Shown here: positions 54,192 to 62,775 of the stretch, in pieces | How positions within the stretch are numbered: position 1 is the stretch's first letter | Layout: every line of letters starts with the position of its first letter | Source: Faecalibacterium prausnitzii | Lineage (GTDB): Bacteria > Bacillota > Clostridia > Oscillospirales > Ruminococcaceae | Assembly: GCF_019967995.1 (NCBI RefSeq) | Contig: NZ_CP065377.1 | Span: 1,736,001 to 1,800,000 of the forward strand | Reading direction: 5' to 3' | DNA length: 64,000 bases | Made by a program: the position numbers and the translations under genes | The notes under the pieces: generated by a model | What the model was told of the DNA's origin: nothing | Seen by the model: only the letters and a program-made list of their open reading frames with translations | Database searches by the model: none

Positions 54192-55033
54192 TGATCAAAC
54201 GTAAACATATGTGGGACAATGCGCTCACCGTTATAATGACCCTGCTCTGCCTGCTGTGGGTCTACCCCATCGCCCTGATCTTCATCAACAGTCTGAAGAA
54301 GGAAGGCACCTTCACCACCTCCACCGTCTTCGCACTGCCCACCAAGGAGACCTTTGTCGGCCTGGAGAACTACACCTACGGCATCTTCAAGATGAACTTC
54401 CTCTCCAGCCTGGGCTACAGCCTGCTGATCACCCTGACCAGTGTGGTGCTCATCCTGCTCTGCTGCTCGATGACGGGCTGGTACCTGACCCGCGTGAACA
54501 ACAAGCTGAGCAAGTTCATGAACCTGCTCATCGTCTTCTCGATGGTCGTCCCCTTCCAGATGGTCATGTTCACCCTGTCCAAGACGGCCGATACCCTCAA
54601 GCTGAACACCCCCTGGAACATCTGCATCATCTACCTCGGCTTCGGTGCCGGTCTGGCCGTGTTCATGTTCACCGGCTTCATGAAGAGTGTCCCCATCGAA
54701 ATCGAAGAGGCTGCCATGATCGACGGCTGCAACCCCATCCAGATCTTCTTCAAGATCGTCTTCCCCATCCTGAAGCCGACTATGATCTCCACCGCCATTC
54801 TGGAAACGATGTGGGTCTGGAACGACTACCTGCTGCCCACTCTGGTGCTGGACATCAAGAAGTACCGCACCATCCCCATGGCCATCCAGTATTTCCGCGG
54901 CGGTTATGGCCGCGTGGAGCTGGCCCCCATGATGGCCTGCATCATCATCGCCATCATCCCCATCATCCTGCTCTACATCACCTGCCAGAAATACATCATT
55001 GAGGGCGTCGTTGCCGGCGCTGTCAAGGGTTAA
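54191..55033 (+). CDS. sugar ABC transporter permease (MalG type)
   Basis: The second, 280-residue permease. Six helices and the EAA loop EEAAMIDGCNPIQIFFKIVFP are visible. AAGGAGG lies in the end of the upstream gene, and TAATG joins stop and start. No ATP-binding gene follows, so the importer must borrow an ATPase (MsmK type) encoded elsewhere. Confidence 0.93.
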   Translation: MIKRKHMWDNALTVIMTLLCLLWVYPIALIFINSLKKEGTFTTSTVFALPTKETFVGLENYTYGIFKMNFLSSLGYSLLITLTSVVLILLCCSMTGWYLTRVNNKLSKFMNLLIVFSMVVPFQMVMFTLSKTADTLKLNTPWNICIIYLGFGAGLAVFMFTGFMKSVPIEIEEAAMIDGCNPIQIFFKIVFPILKPTMISTAILETMWVWNDYLLPTLVLDIKKYRTIPMAIQYFRGGYGRVELAPMMACIIIAIIPIILLYITCQKYIIEGVVAGAVKG

Positions 55034-55048
55034 GAGGAGGGGGTTCAC

Positions 55049-56521
55049 ATGCGCGCAAGCGGTATCCTGATGCCCGTGTTCAGCCTGCCTGGTCCCTTCG
55101 GCATCGGCACTCTGGGGGCGGAAGCCTTCGCTTTCGTGGATTTTCTGGCCCGCGCCAGACAGACCTATTGGCAGATCCTGCCCATCGGCCCCACCGGCTA
55201 CGGCGACAGCCCTTACCAGAGCTTTTCCGCCTTTGCCGGGAATCCCTACTTCATCGACTACCGGGTGCTGGCCGAGGACGGCTGGCTCACCCCCGATGAG
55301 GTCCCCGCTCCGGTGCCGGTCGGCACCGTGGATTACGGTGCGCTGTACAACGAGCGGCCCGCAATCCTGAAACGGGCCGCAGACCGGCTTCTGGCCGAGC
55401 CCAGCAAAGCCTACACTGATTTCTGCGCCGCGCAGGACTTCTGGCTGGACGATTACGCCCTGTTCATGGCCCTGAAAGCCGAGCAGGGGCAGGCCGGTCT
55501 GGCCGACTGGCCCGACGCGCTGCGCACCCGTGAGCCTTCGGCTCTGGCTGCTGCCCGTGTGCGGCTGGCCGATGCGGTGGATTACCACAAGGCCGTGCAG
55601 TTCTTCTTCTTCACTCAGTGGAGCGCCCTCAAGACCTACGCCAACCAAAAGGGCATCCAGCTGGTGGGCGACATCCCCATCTACGTCAGCCCGGATTCCA
55701 GCGACCTCTGGACCCGGCCGGAGCTTTTCCAGACCGATGGGCAGGTCCATCTGACCCAGGTGGCCGGCTGCCCGCCGGATGCTTTTGCGGCCGATGGCCA
55801 GCTCTGGGGCAACCCGCTCTACGACTGGCCCCGCCACGAGGCAGAGCACTTTGCCTGGTGGAAGCGCCGGATGAAACACGCCACTTCCATTTATGACGTC
55901 GTTCGCATCGACCACTTCCGCGGCTTCGAGAGCTACTACTCCATCCCCGCCGGGAACACCACGGCGGCGGGCGGCAGGTGGGTCAAAGGCCCGGACCGTG
56001 CCTTCATCGACGCCATGCACGAAGCGCTGGGCCAGGGCGGCATCATTGCCGAGGACCTGGGCTATCTGACCCCGGAGGTCAAGACCATGCTGACCGCCAG
56101 CGGCTACCCCGGCATGAAGATCATGCAGTTCGCGTTCGACAGCCGGGAGCCGGGCAACTACCTGCCTTACACCTACACCCGGAACAGCGTCGTCTACACC
56201 GGCACCCACGACAATGTGACCACCGAAGGCTGGCGGGCGACTGCCAGCCCGGAGGATGTCCACTACGCCTGCCGGTATCTGCGCTGCACCCCCAAAGACC
56301 TGACCGAAGCCATGATCGCGGCCTGTCTTTCCTGCGTGTCGGACATGGCCATCATCCCGATGGCAGACTGGCTCCACCTCGGTGCCGAAGCCCGCATCAA
56401 CACCCCCAGCACCCAGGGCTCCAACTGGCAGTGGCGTCTGACCACGCCCCTGACGAGCCTGCTGGCGGAGCACATCGCCGATCTGACGGTCCTGTATGAC
56501 CGGGCCCCGGCGGCAGAATAA
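55049..56521 (+). CDS. malQ: 4-alpha-glucanotransferase (amylomaltase)
   Basis: A 490-residue GH77 enzyme that transfers maltosyl units and frees glucose from maltodextrins. The start MRASGILMPVFSLPGPFGIGT and QILPIGPTGYGDSPYQSFSA are diagnostic. Catalytic residues are the nucleophile Asp in VRIDHFRGFE, the acid Glu in IIAEDLGYL, and Asp in GTHDN. AGGAGGGGG precedes the ATG. Its place after the importer fits intracellular breakdown of imported maltodextrin. Confidence 0.96.
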   Translation: MRASGILMPVFSLPGPFGIGTLGAEAFAFVDFLARARQTYWQILPIGPTGYGDSPYQSFSAFAGNPYFIDYRVLAEDGWLTPDEVPAPVPVGTVDYGALYNERPAILKRAADRLLAEPSKAYTDFCAAQDFWLDDYALFMALKAEQGQAGLADWPDALRTREPSALAAARVRLADAVDYHKAVQFFFFTQWSALKTYANQKGIQLVGDIPIYVSPDSSDLWTRPELFQTDGQVHLTQVAGCPPDAFAADGQLWGNPLYDWPRHEAEHFAWWKRRMKHATSIYDVVRIDHFRGFESYYSIPAGNTTAAGGRWVKGPDRAFIDAMHEALGQGGIIAEDLGYLTPEVKTMLTASGYPGMKIMQFAFDSREPGNYLPYTYTRNSVVYTGTHDNVTTEGWRATASPEDVHYACRYLRCTPKDLTEAMIAACLSCVSDMAIIPMADWLHLGAEARINTPSTQGSNWQWRLTTPLTSLLAEHIADLTVLYDRAPAAE

Positions 56522-56554
56522 GCGTTTTTCTCCTTCTGATAGCTTCCCCATCCC

Positions 56555-56615
56555 GAACGGCGAGCCGTGCGGTGCCCTGCATTGTGGCACTGCATTCGGC
56601 CCGCCGTTCCTTTTT
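56555..56615 (+). terminator. malQ terminator
   Basis: GAACGGCG (56555-56562) pairs with CGCCGTTC (56602-56609), followed by CTTTTT. The long loop contains a TGCC/GGCA inner pair. Confidence 0.7.
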
Positions 56616-56753
56616 GGCACAAATTTCACACAACATTTTTTCACCAGGGCTCTGGGATGCGCGTCTTTGTTTTTCTGCTTCCCTGCGTTTGTTTTTTGAG
56701 TTTTGCTTTGAAACCGTTCACAAAACCTCCACAGCTTTCAAACCTTCGCTCTC

Positions 56754-56782
56754 TTGTTGTTTTTGGTGGAATATGCTATAAT
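56754..56782 (+). promoter_or_regulatory. promoter of the second double-glycine locus
   Basis: TTGTTG (56754-56759), 17 bases, perfect TATAAT (56777-56782), about 55 bases before the start codon. Confidence 0.75.
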
Positions 56783-56841
56783 CCACTTAGTTTATGATCC
56801 GCTTTCCGGCGGTTCTGATGTACGAAAGGAGTTTTCCCGCC

Positions 56842-57291
56842 ATGGAATATACCAGTTCGACTTCGCTGCATTTTCCGGCAGCCTATGCTCCCATCTCCGA
56901 GGATGAAATGATCTACATCGAGGGCGGTGCCGATGTCATCTCGCCGCAGCAGTTTACATACAACCTCGTCACCAACCTCATCCGCCTGATGGGTCAGGCT
57001 GCCTTCACCAGTGCCGTCACCGGCCTCATCAACATGCGCAACGACGGCCTGACCGTCGGCGGTTCCATCAAGCACTACTGGAGCCACCGGACCCCCGTTG
57101 GCAAGGCTGCCACGGTGTTCTTCACCGGTTTTGCAGGCTATGCGGCCTACATTTATGCCGTCCAGCTCGTCAACAATGCGCTGAACATCTACACCGACGT
57201 GAAGGACAACTACTACAACGATGGTTCTTCCACCGGCACCACCACGACCGACCCCACCGCAGCCTCCACGGCCGCGCTGACGGCGGCCTGA
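56842..57291 (+). CDS. double-glycine-leader hydrophobic protein (bacteriocin-like), copy 2
   Basis: A 149-residue protein without a recognised family. The leader ends in Gly-Gly at 28-29 (YAPISEDEMIYIEGG). The 120-residue core has two or three hydrophobic stretches, such as ATVFFTGFAGYAAYIYAVQ, and a Thr/Ala/Asp-rich end (TTTTDPTAASTAALTAA). AAAGGAG lies before the ATG at 56842; an earlier in-frame ATG at 56794 precedes that site and is unlikely. The core differs from the gene at 14648, but the leader aligns without gaps. It is followed after 45 bases by copy 3. Confidence 0.8.
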   Translation: MEYTSSTSLHFPAAYAPISEDEMIYIEGGADVISPQQFTYNLVTNLIRLMGQAAFTSAVTGLINMRNDGLTVGGSIKHYWSHRTPVGKAATVFFTGFAGYAAYIYAVQLVNNALNIYTDVKDNYYNDGSSTGTTTTDPTAASTAALTAA

Positions 57292-57336
57292 GCCTTTGCC
57301 TGACCACCCGACTCTGACACAGAAAGGAGCTTTTCT

Positions 57337-57666
57337 ATGAAAGAATTGCAGATGCCCGCTTCCTATGGACGCATCCCGGAAGCAGAGCAGTTTCAGATTG
57401 TTGGCGGCGGTGAGCTGGCCGATGCGTGGAATGACTTCACGGACCGGCTCCGTCTGGACGATCTCTTTTTCAGCGGCGGTGTGCTCTCGCTGTCCTTCTC
57501 GTTCGTGCCAATGCTGCTGTTCCATGTGTTCCGCTCGGCCTACAACTTCGCAGAGAACACCTACAACAACCTCGTCAACTGGTTCGGCTTCCACGACGAC
57601 ACCTTGTCGGCGCTGCAAAGCTACACCGACGATATGCGTCAGAAGCGCCAGGAGCGCGGGGTCTGA
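57337..57666 (+). CDS. double-glycine-leader hydrophobic protein (bacteriocin-like), copy 3
   Basis: A 109-residue protein. The leader ends in Gly-Gly(-Gly) at 23-25 (YGRIPEAEQFQIVGG). The 85-residue core has a hydrophobic stretch (GGVLSLSFSFVPMLLFHVF), an amphipathic Asn/Phe/Trp-rich segment and a basic end. AGAAAGGAG precedes the ATG. It shares the promoter of copy 2 and is closed by a strong terminator. Two unlike cores in one transcript recall two-peptide bacteriocins, but this is inference. Confidence 0.78.
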   Translation: MKELQMPASYGRIPEAEQFQIVGGGELADAWNDFTDRLRLDDLFFSGGVLSLSFSFVPMLLFHVFRSAYNFAENTYNNLVNWFGFHDDTLSALQSYTDDMRQKRQERGV

Positions 57667-57733
57667 GCTCTCTCAGCCGCCTTCGGCGTCAGTTCACCCG
57701 TGCTGAACGTGTCCGTTTTCTATTCCAAAAAGC

Positions 57734-57777
57734 AAAGTGCTCCGCTGTTTTTGGTAGCAGAGCACTTTCTTTTTTTG
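57734..57777. terminator. terminator between copy 3 and galK
   Basis: AAAGTGCTC (57734-57742) pairs with GAGCACTTT (57760-57768), with inner GCT/AGC, then C and seven T. It lies between convergent genes. Confidence 0.85.
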
Positions 57778-57783
57778 CACATT

Positions 57784-59076
57784 TCAGATGACGCGGACTG
57801 CTCCCTGCTCCCGCAGGCGGAGGATGTAGCAGCTGCCTTTGCCGAAGACGCCCTCCATGGCGTCGTGGTAAGTCTGCACCAGCCGCTGCGGCACAAAGGC
57901 CTGGATGGTGCCTGCAAAGCCGCCGCCCTGCATCCGCCAGGCTCCGCCGCTGTGTTCCAGCAGCGTCTGACTCAGCGCCAGCGCCACCGAAAGCCCCTGA
58001 TGCCGCACATCCGTGGAACAGTAGACGTTCTGGCACAGGGTGTACGAGGCATGGCCGCTGGCCGCAATGGCCTTCAGAAAGACCGGGAAGTCCCCGGCCC
58101 GCAGCGCATCCCGCTGGACCAGCGCGCGGGCGTTCTCCTCAAAGTAGTGGACGGCCCGCAGCACGGCACGGTCGCCGCAGGCAGTGCGCAGGCGGGGCAG
58201 CGCCGCCCAGAAGTCGGCCTCCCGCACCTGCCCCAGAACCCTGCCCCCCAACTGCGACGCCACCGCTTCCATCTCGTTCCGGATGGCGGCGAACTCGCCG
58301 GTCAACTCGCTGTGGCTGCCGCGCGTGTCGGTAACGCAAAGGCTTATCCCCTCCGGCAGCAGCCCGGCGGCGTGGATCTTCTCGATGTCTGGCTGGGCCG
58401 GGTCGGCAAAGTCCGCAAAGATGACGCCGCCCACCGCGCTGGTCAGCTGGTCCAGCAGGCCGCTCGGCTTGCCGAAGTAGGTGTTCTCCGCATACTGGCA
58501 GATCCTCGCCAGTTCCGGCGTCGGCAGGCCACAACCGTACTCGCCGTTCAGGATGACGGCCATCCCCATCTCGAACGCCGCCGAGCTGGACAGGCCCGAC
58601 CCCCGCAGCACATCGCTGGCGGTGTAGGCGTCAAAGCCATTCACAGCCCTGCCCCTGGCCCGGAAGCCCTCCGCGATGCCCCGGATGAGGCTGGCCGAAT
58701 GGGTGCTCTCACCGTCCTGCGGCTCTGCCTCGCTCAGGTCGATGACGTCCAGCTTGTTGAACCCGCGGGATTTCACCCGGATGAAGCCGTCGTCACTGGG
58801 GGACGCCACGGCGATCAGGTCCAGCATCACAGCTGCCGCCAGACCATAGCCGTGCTGGTGGTCGGTGTGGTTGCCGCCCAGCTCGGCCCGCCCCGGTGCC
58901 GAGTAGATGTGCACCTGCCGGCCCGGCCCGAAGTATCGTTCGAACTGTTCCAACGCATCCGCGTAGCGCTGCCGCTGCCGCGCCAACACCGCCGGGTCTG
59001 CCCCATACAGTGCGGCAAGTGCGGCGTCGCGCCCGCCTGCCAGGATCTCCCGTCTGAGCTGCATACTGGTCGCCAT
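57784..59076 (-). CDS. galK: galactokinase
   Basis: A 430-residue GHMP kinase that phosphorylates galactose at C1 (Leloir pathway). The galactokinase signature appears as GRAELGGNHTDHQHG (GNHTD instead of the more common GEHTD). The ATP motif is GSGLSSSAAFEMG, and a third motif GGGFAGTIQAFV is near the C-terminus. GGGAGG lies before the ATG at 59076; the frame is open to 59196 but passes through the promoter. It is divergent from the AraC regulator. Confidence 0.92.
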   Translation of the reverse strand: MATSMQLRREILAGGRDAALAALYGADPAVLARQRQRYADALEQFERYFGPGRQVHIYSAPGRAELGGNHTDHQHGYGLAAAVMLDLIAVASPSDDGFIRVKSRGFNKLDVIDLSEAEPQDGESTHSASLIRGIAEGFRARGRAVNGFDAYTASDVLRGSGLSSSAAFEMGMAVILNGEYGCGLPTPELARICQYAENTYFGKPSGLLDQLTSAVGGVIFADFADPAQPDIEKIHAAGLLPEGISLCVTDTRGSHSELTGEFAAIRNEMEAVASQLGGRVLGQVREADFWAALPRLRTACGDRAVLRAVHYFEENARALVQRDALRAGDFPVFLKAIAASGHASYTLCQNVYCSTDVRHQGLSVALALSQTLLEHSGGAWRMQGGGFAGTIQAFVPQRLVQTYHDAMEGVFGKGSCYILRLREQGAVRVI

Positions 59077-59127
59077 GGCTGTTCCTCCCCAAAGAAAACC
59101 CGCAGTCTGTTTGTAAAAGATAACTCT

Positions 59128-59156
59128 ATTGTAATCGAAGCGTCCCCATTTTGCAA
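59128..59156 (-). promoter_or_regulatory. galK promoter
   Basis: On the minus strand TTGCAA (59156-59151), 17 bases, TACAAT (59133-59128). Confidence 0.6.
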
Positions 59157-59215
59157 TTTGATTTTGCAAAAAAACAAATTTTGGCGCGAAAGTCAAAGAT
59201 TCGGATGTACTTTTG

Positions 59216-59245
59216 TTGAATTTGCAGGTTCAATTATGATATACT
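59216..59245 (+). promoter_or_regulatory. promoter of the AraC-family gene
   Basis: TTGAAT (59216-59221), 18 bases, TATACT (59240-59245). The AT-rich 60-base stretch between the galK and AraC promoters is a likely AraC binding region. Confidence 0.5.
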
Positions 59246-59280
59246 GGTGTTATGAATGCAGCGGATGGGAGGAGAGCCAC

Positions 59281-60132
59281 ATGGCAGACGTTTACAAACA
59301 GTCCTTCAAGCAGAATTATACCAACAACATCGAATTGTCCATCTTTAACTGCGGCCTGGAGCGGTGTGCTCCGGGCCAGACCTGGGGTCCCGGCATCCGG
59401 GACCATTACCTCATCCACCTGGTCGTTTCCGGCAAGGGAACCTTTGAGGTGGGCGGCCATACGTTTGAGGTGGTCCCCGGCGACCTCTTTTTTGCCCGGC
59501 CCAGCCAGCTCATCCGCTACACAGCCGATGAGCAGCAGCCGTGGGAGTACAGCTGGGTAGGCTTCAATGGGGCCTGTGCCCACAAACTGGCCGCACAGCT
59601 GCCCTTTACAGACGAGCGACCCGTCCACCACACCAGCGACCCCGAAGGGATGCGGACGGCCCTGACCAACATCTACTCCTCCCGCGGGCTTCAGCCCCAG
59701 GATGAGGCCGCCATGGTGGGCTACCTCTATCTCTTCATCTCCTCTCTGATGAAGGAGACCAGCGAGTCGAAGCCCCACAGCACCTCGTCTTCGAGCCAGT
59801 ATGTGCTGAACGCCATCAAGTACATCCAGTTCAACTACTCGCACGATATCTCCATCGACGATGTGGCCAAGAGCGTGGGAGTCTCCCGCAGCCACCTGTA
59901 CCGGGTGTTCATGCTGAATGTGGGCAAAAGCCCCATCGACTATCTGACCGAATACCGCATCAACGAAGCCTGCAAGCTGCTGCGCGCGGGCAACCTGTCC
60001 ATTGCCGAGGTCGCCATCTCCGTCGGCTTCTTTGACCAGTTCTATTTCTCGCGGGTGTTCAAGCGCGCCAAAGGCGTGCCGCCCAGCAAGTATCTGGCGT
60101 CCCAGACCGACGCCCCCGAAGCCTCGGAATAA
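59281..60132 (+). CDS. AraC-family transcriptional regulator
   Basis: A 283-residue regulator. The N-terminal cupin sugar-binding domain includes HYLIHLVVSGKGTFEVGG and PGDLFFARPSQL. The C-terminal double helix-turn-helix includes DISIDDVAKSVGVSRSHLYRVF and LSIAEVAISVGFFDQFYFSRVFKRAKG. The pattern is close to MsmR/RafR-type activators of galactosides. The ATG at 59281 has GGGAGGAG upstream; the very long frame reaching back to 57700 is antisense to galK. Position suggests galK is a target. Confidence 0.92.
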   Translation: MADVYKQSFKQNYTNNIELSIFNCGLERCAPGQTWGPGIRDHYLIHLVVSGKGTFEVGGHTFEVVPGDLFFARPSQLIRYTADEQQPWEYSWVGFNGACAHKLAAQLPFTDERPVHHTSDPEGMRTALTNIYSSRGLQPQDEAAMVGYLYLFISSLMKETSESKPHSTSSSSQYVLNAIKYIQFNYSHDISIDDVAKSVGVSRSHLYRVFMLNVGKSPIDYLTEYRINEACKLLRAGNLSIAEVAISVGFFDQFYFSRVFKRAKGVPPSKYLASQTDAPEASE

Positions 60133-60156
60133 CCCCACCACAAAAGGAGAATCCCC

Positions 60157-61530
60157 ATGCCCTTACAGAAAAATCAGGTGCTGACCCTGACCATTGAGCG
60201 GCTTTCCAACGACGGAAGCGGCGTGGCACACTCGCCGGACAGCGAGGCCGTGTTCGTGCCCGGCACCGCCCCCGGCGATGAAGCCGACATCCGCATCGTC
60301 AAGGACTGCGGCCGCTATGCCTTCGGCATTCTGGACACCCTGCGCACCCCCTCGCCGGACCGCATCCCCGTGGACTGCGCCGTGGCAGGCCCCTGCGGCG
60401 GCTGCAGCCTGCGGCACCTGGATTACGCCGCCGAGCTTCGGGCCAAGCAGGAAAACGTCGTCGATGCGTTCCGCCGCATCGGCGGGCTGGATGTGCCGGT
60501 GCTGGACGCCCTCCCCTCCCCCGAAGTGGACCGCTACCGCAACAAGGTCCAGTTCCCGGTCGGGCGTGACAAGAACGGCGCCCCCTGCATCGGCTTCTAC
60601 GCCGGTCGCACCCACCGCATCGTCCCCTGCCCCGACTGCAAGCTGCAGCCCGGCATCCTGAACGACATCGGCAACGCATTGTGCAACTTTTTCGGTGCAC
60701 ACGGCATCCAGCCCTACGATGAGGCTTCCGGCAAGGGCCTGGTGCGGCACATCTTCCTGCGCCGGGGTGCGCACAGCGGCCAGATCATGGTCTGCATCGT
60801 CTGCACCCGCGCAAAGCTCCCCCACAGCGCCGAACTCGTCGAGCAGCTGACCGCACAGTTCCCGGACATTGCCACCGTCCTCGTGAACGTCAACCCCAGG
60901 AACACCAACGTCATTCTGGGCACAGAGACCCACACCCTCTGCGGTCCCGGCTTCATCGAGGACACCCTCTGCGGCGTTCCGGTGCGGCTTGGCCCCCTGT
61001 CGTTCTATCAGGTCAACACCCTCGCCGCCGAGCAGCTCTACGGCATCGCCGCCGAATACGCTCAGCTCCAGCCGGACGACCTTCTGCTGGACCTCTACTG
61101 CGGCATGGGTACCATCGGCCTTTCGATGGTGGACCGCTGCCGCTCGCTCATCGGCGTGGAGATCGTCCCCGAAGCCATCGACAGCGCCAAGGCCAACGCG
61201 GCCCGCATGGGCGAATCCGTCGCCGCCAGAAGCCGCTTCTTCTGCGCCGACGCGGGCAAAGCCGCATCTCAGCTCGCCGCCGAGGGCCTCCACCCCGACG
61301 TCATCGTCCTCGACCCGCCCCGCAAAGGCTGTGACGAGGCCACCCTTTCCGCCGTCGTCGCCATGTCCCCCCGCCGGGTCGTCTACGTCAGCTGCAACCC
61401 CTCCACCGCCGCAAGAGACGCCAAGTGGCTGGAAACACAAGGCTACCGCACCGAGAAGGTCCAGCCGGTGGATCTGTTTCCGAGGACGAAGCATTGCGAG
61501 GTTGTGAGTTGTTATACCAAAACGATGTAA
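60157..61530 (+). CDS. rlmD: 23S rRNA (uracil-C5)-methyltransferase, RlmD/RumA family
   Basis: A 457-residue SAM-dependent enzyme. An N-terminal TRAM domain is followed by the [4Fe-4S] cysteines in CAVAGPCGGC and CPDC. The methyltransferase part has LLLDLYCGMGTIGLSM, VLDPPRKGC and the catalytic SCNPSTAARD. AAAAGGAG precedes the ATG. It begins 24 bases after the AraC gene. Target position (U1939 or other) cannot be told. It is the last ordinary chromosomal gene before the mobile remnant region. Confidence 0.93.
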   Translation: MPLQKNQVLTLTIERLSNDGSGVAHSPDSEAVFVPGTAPGDEADIRIVKDCGRYAFGILDTLRTPSPDRIPVDCAVAGPCGGCSLRHLDYAAELRAKQENVVDAFRRIGGLDVPVLDALPSPEVDRYRNKVQFPVGRDKNGAPCIGFYAGRTHRIVPCPDCKLQPGILNDIGNALCNFFGAHGIQPYDEASGKGLVRHIFLRRGAHSGQIMVCIVCTRAKLPHSAELVEQLTAQFPDIATVLVNVNPRNTNVILGTETHTLCGPGFIEDTLCGVPVRLGPLSFYQVNTLAAEQLYGIAAEYAQLQPDDLLLDLYCGMGTIGLSMVDRCRSLIGVEIVPEAIDSAKANAARMGESVAARSRFFCADAGKAASQLAAEGLHPDVIVLDPPRKGCDEATLSAVVAMSPRRVVYVSCNPSTAARDAKWLETQGYRTEKVQPVDLFPRTKHCEVVSCYTKTM

Positions 61531-61844
61531 CAAACGCAACCCTCAAGCCACGTCGAAGCGATAGTTTCGCTACAAAGAGAAATCTAGTGGAAATCATCCG
61601 TTTTACGTTGTTTTCTCGTCATGTTGTGTTCGATTGCGAGGGCGATAAATTCCGTAATAAGCGTATTGAGGACTATATCACCGTTTCAGTAGCCATTGAT
61701 ATGGAGTGTGGGACACAAAAAAATGAATGTTCAGAATGGAAAGGATATCGTGAGAACGGTGTCCTTTCCTCATAGGCTTTGCCGCAGATTTTGAAAAAAG
61801 TCTGCGGCTTTTTTCATGCCCAAATTCAGAAAGGAGGCGACGCC
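61531..61844. other. gap with terminators; a short open frame without start signal
   Basis: The 314 bases after rlmD are richer in A and T. A frame from a GTG near 61589 to 61774 gives a 62-residue peptide (EIIRFTLFSRHVVFDCEG...), but no ribosome binding site precedes it, so it may be a gene fragment. GGAAAGGATATC (61738 on) can pair with GTGTCCTTTCC, and a true terminator follows at 61782. Confidence 0.4.
61782..61815 (+). terminator. terminator in the mobile remnant
   Basis: CCGCAGA (61782-61788) pairs with TCTGCGG (61801-61807), followed by CTTTTTTC. It belongs to an upstream transcript whose gene is no longer recognisable. Confidence 0.8.
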
Positions 61845-62159
61845 ATGTACTTTACTTCCGGCCAAGACCGGGCCTTTGAACGGCTGATGCAGGAAAAGCC
61901 CAGTTTCGATCACTACGACGGCGGCGGGGCGAACGCGCCGGAGGATTGCGGCAGTTACCGCTTCTATCGCCCGGATTGGAAATATCAATACTGCGTGTAT
62001 GCAGAGTGTCTCTATCAGCCGGGCAAGCTGACCGCCCTTGCTGCGGTCAAATTCACAGTGAAAGGAGCTGACGATGATATGGCAGTATTCCGCGTGGAGA
62101 AGAACAAAGGCTATACGGTGATGTCAACCACCACCTGCGGAACAAAGCCCTGTCCCTGA
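61845..62159 (+). CDS. small integrative-element protein running into the replisome-organizer start
   Basis: The first part (MYFTSGQDRAFERLMQEKPSFDHYD...) is a small protein of a kind found in conjugative-element cargo of gut Firmicutes; no function is known to me. AAAGGAGG precedes the ATG. The frame continues without stop into MAVFRVEKNKGYTVMS, the start of the next gene, before ending at 62159 after a frameshift there. The normal C-terminus has therefore probably been altered. GC is lower than in the core genes. Confidence 0.5.
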   Translation: MYFTSGQDRAFERLMQEKPSFDHYDGGGANAPEDCGSYRFYRPDWKYQYCVYAECLYQPGKLTALAAVKFTVKGADDDMAVFRVEKNKGYTVMSTTTCGTKPCP

Positions 62160-62272
62160 AAGCCAAGGGCCTGCTGTCACAAATGCTGTCCTTGCCGGAG
62201 GATTGGGACTACACCCTATCCCCCTTAGCAATATCAATAATAACTGGTAAAATTATATCATATTTTAAGTGA
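62079..62272 (+). pseudogene. frameshifted, truncated replisome-organizer/helix-turn-helix gene
   Basis: AAAGGAG lies 11 bases before the ATG at 62079. The start MAVFRVEKNKGYTVMS is followed in another frame by NHHLRNKALSLKAKGLLSQ and MLSLPEDWDY, the typical N-terminus of replisome-organizer proteins in phages and conjugative elements. A single base is missing near 62117. After DWDY the similarity ends, and AT-rich sequence with stops follows. The gene is dead twice over: a frameshift and a truncation. Confidence 0.75.
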
Positions 62273-62303
62273 AGTCGAAACCAGTGTGTTTAATAAAACG
62301 AAA

Positions 62304-62352
62304 AGCGCCGGGCGCGGGGGCTACATGGCCTCTGCGTCCGGCGCTCTTTTTT
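62304..62352. terminator. terminator between remnant and HTH gene
   Basis: AGCGCCGG (62304-62311) pairs with CCGGCGCT (62338-62345), then CTTTTTTC. Confidence 0.8.
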
Positions 62353-62353
62353 C

Positions 62354-62548
62354 TTATGCCTGCCCCATCGGGAAGTGTGGCAGTTCTTCCAGCAGCTTCA
62401 AAATAAGGTGCTGCCTCATATCTTCGTCAACAGTCGGCTCGTCGATCATAGGGGTGTAGTGTTCGATCACCTTTTCTTTGGCCCACTTCTCACCGGCGAC
62501 GGCGGCCCTGATGGTATCAGTGTCCAGTAACATTTCCTGTTCACCCAT
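62354..62548 (-). CDS. helix-turn-helix protein of an integrative element, shortened
   Basis: A 64-residue protein beginning MGEQEMLLDTDTIRAAVAGE and ending with DEDMRQHLILKLLEELPHFP. Both parts resemble the sigma-like helix-turn-helix proteins of Tn916-type elements. The segment between (HYTPMIDEPT) is shorter than I remember for the family, suggesting an internal deletion. AGGAG precedes the ATG at 62548; the longer frame to 62671 has no signal. It supports an element remnant here. Confidence 0.6.
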   Translation of the reverse strand: MGEQEMLLDTDTIRAAVAGEKWAKEKVIEHYTPMIDEPTVDEDMRQHLILKLLEELPHFPMGQA

Positions 62549-62775
62549 CGTGTCAACTCCTGTCGTTTTTTGTCTTATTCCAGCATACCACAGAACCGGC
62601 AGGAAAACCAGCGCCGGAAACATTTTCCTACGCATTTCAAAGCCCGTTCCGACAGGGATTTGATAAATCATTCTGCCACCCCACCGACCAACGCCGAAAA
62701 GCCTTGATTTCTGTGGGCTTTTTGCCCCCTAAATGCGTAGATGGTTAACCTTGTTATGGGCAAACAAATAATTTC

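Noticed and set aside
57700-59280. N-terminal 527-codon extension of the AraC-family frame
   Set aside because: It is antisense to galK and crosses both promoters. The AraC start at 59281 has a clear ribosome binding site and family start.
61425-61775. 116-codon frame overlapping the end of rlmD
   Set aside because: The first 35 codons are a shadow of rlmD. The rest has no start signal and is noted only as a possible gene fragment.
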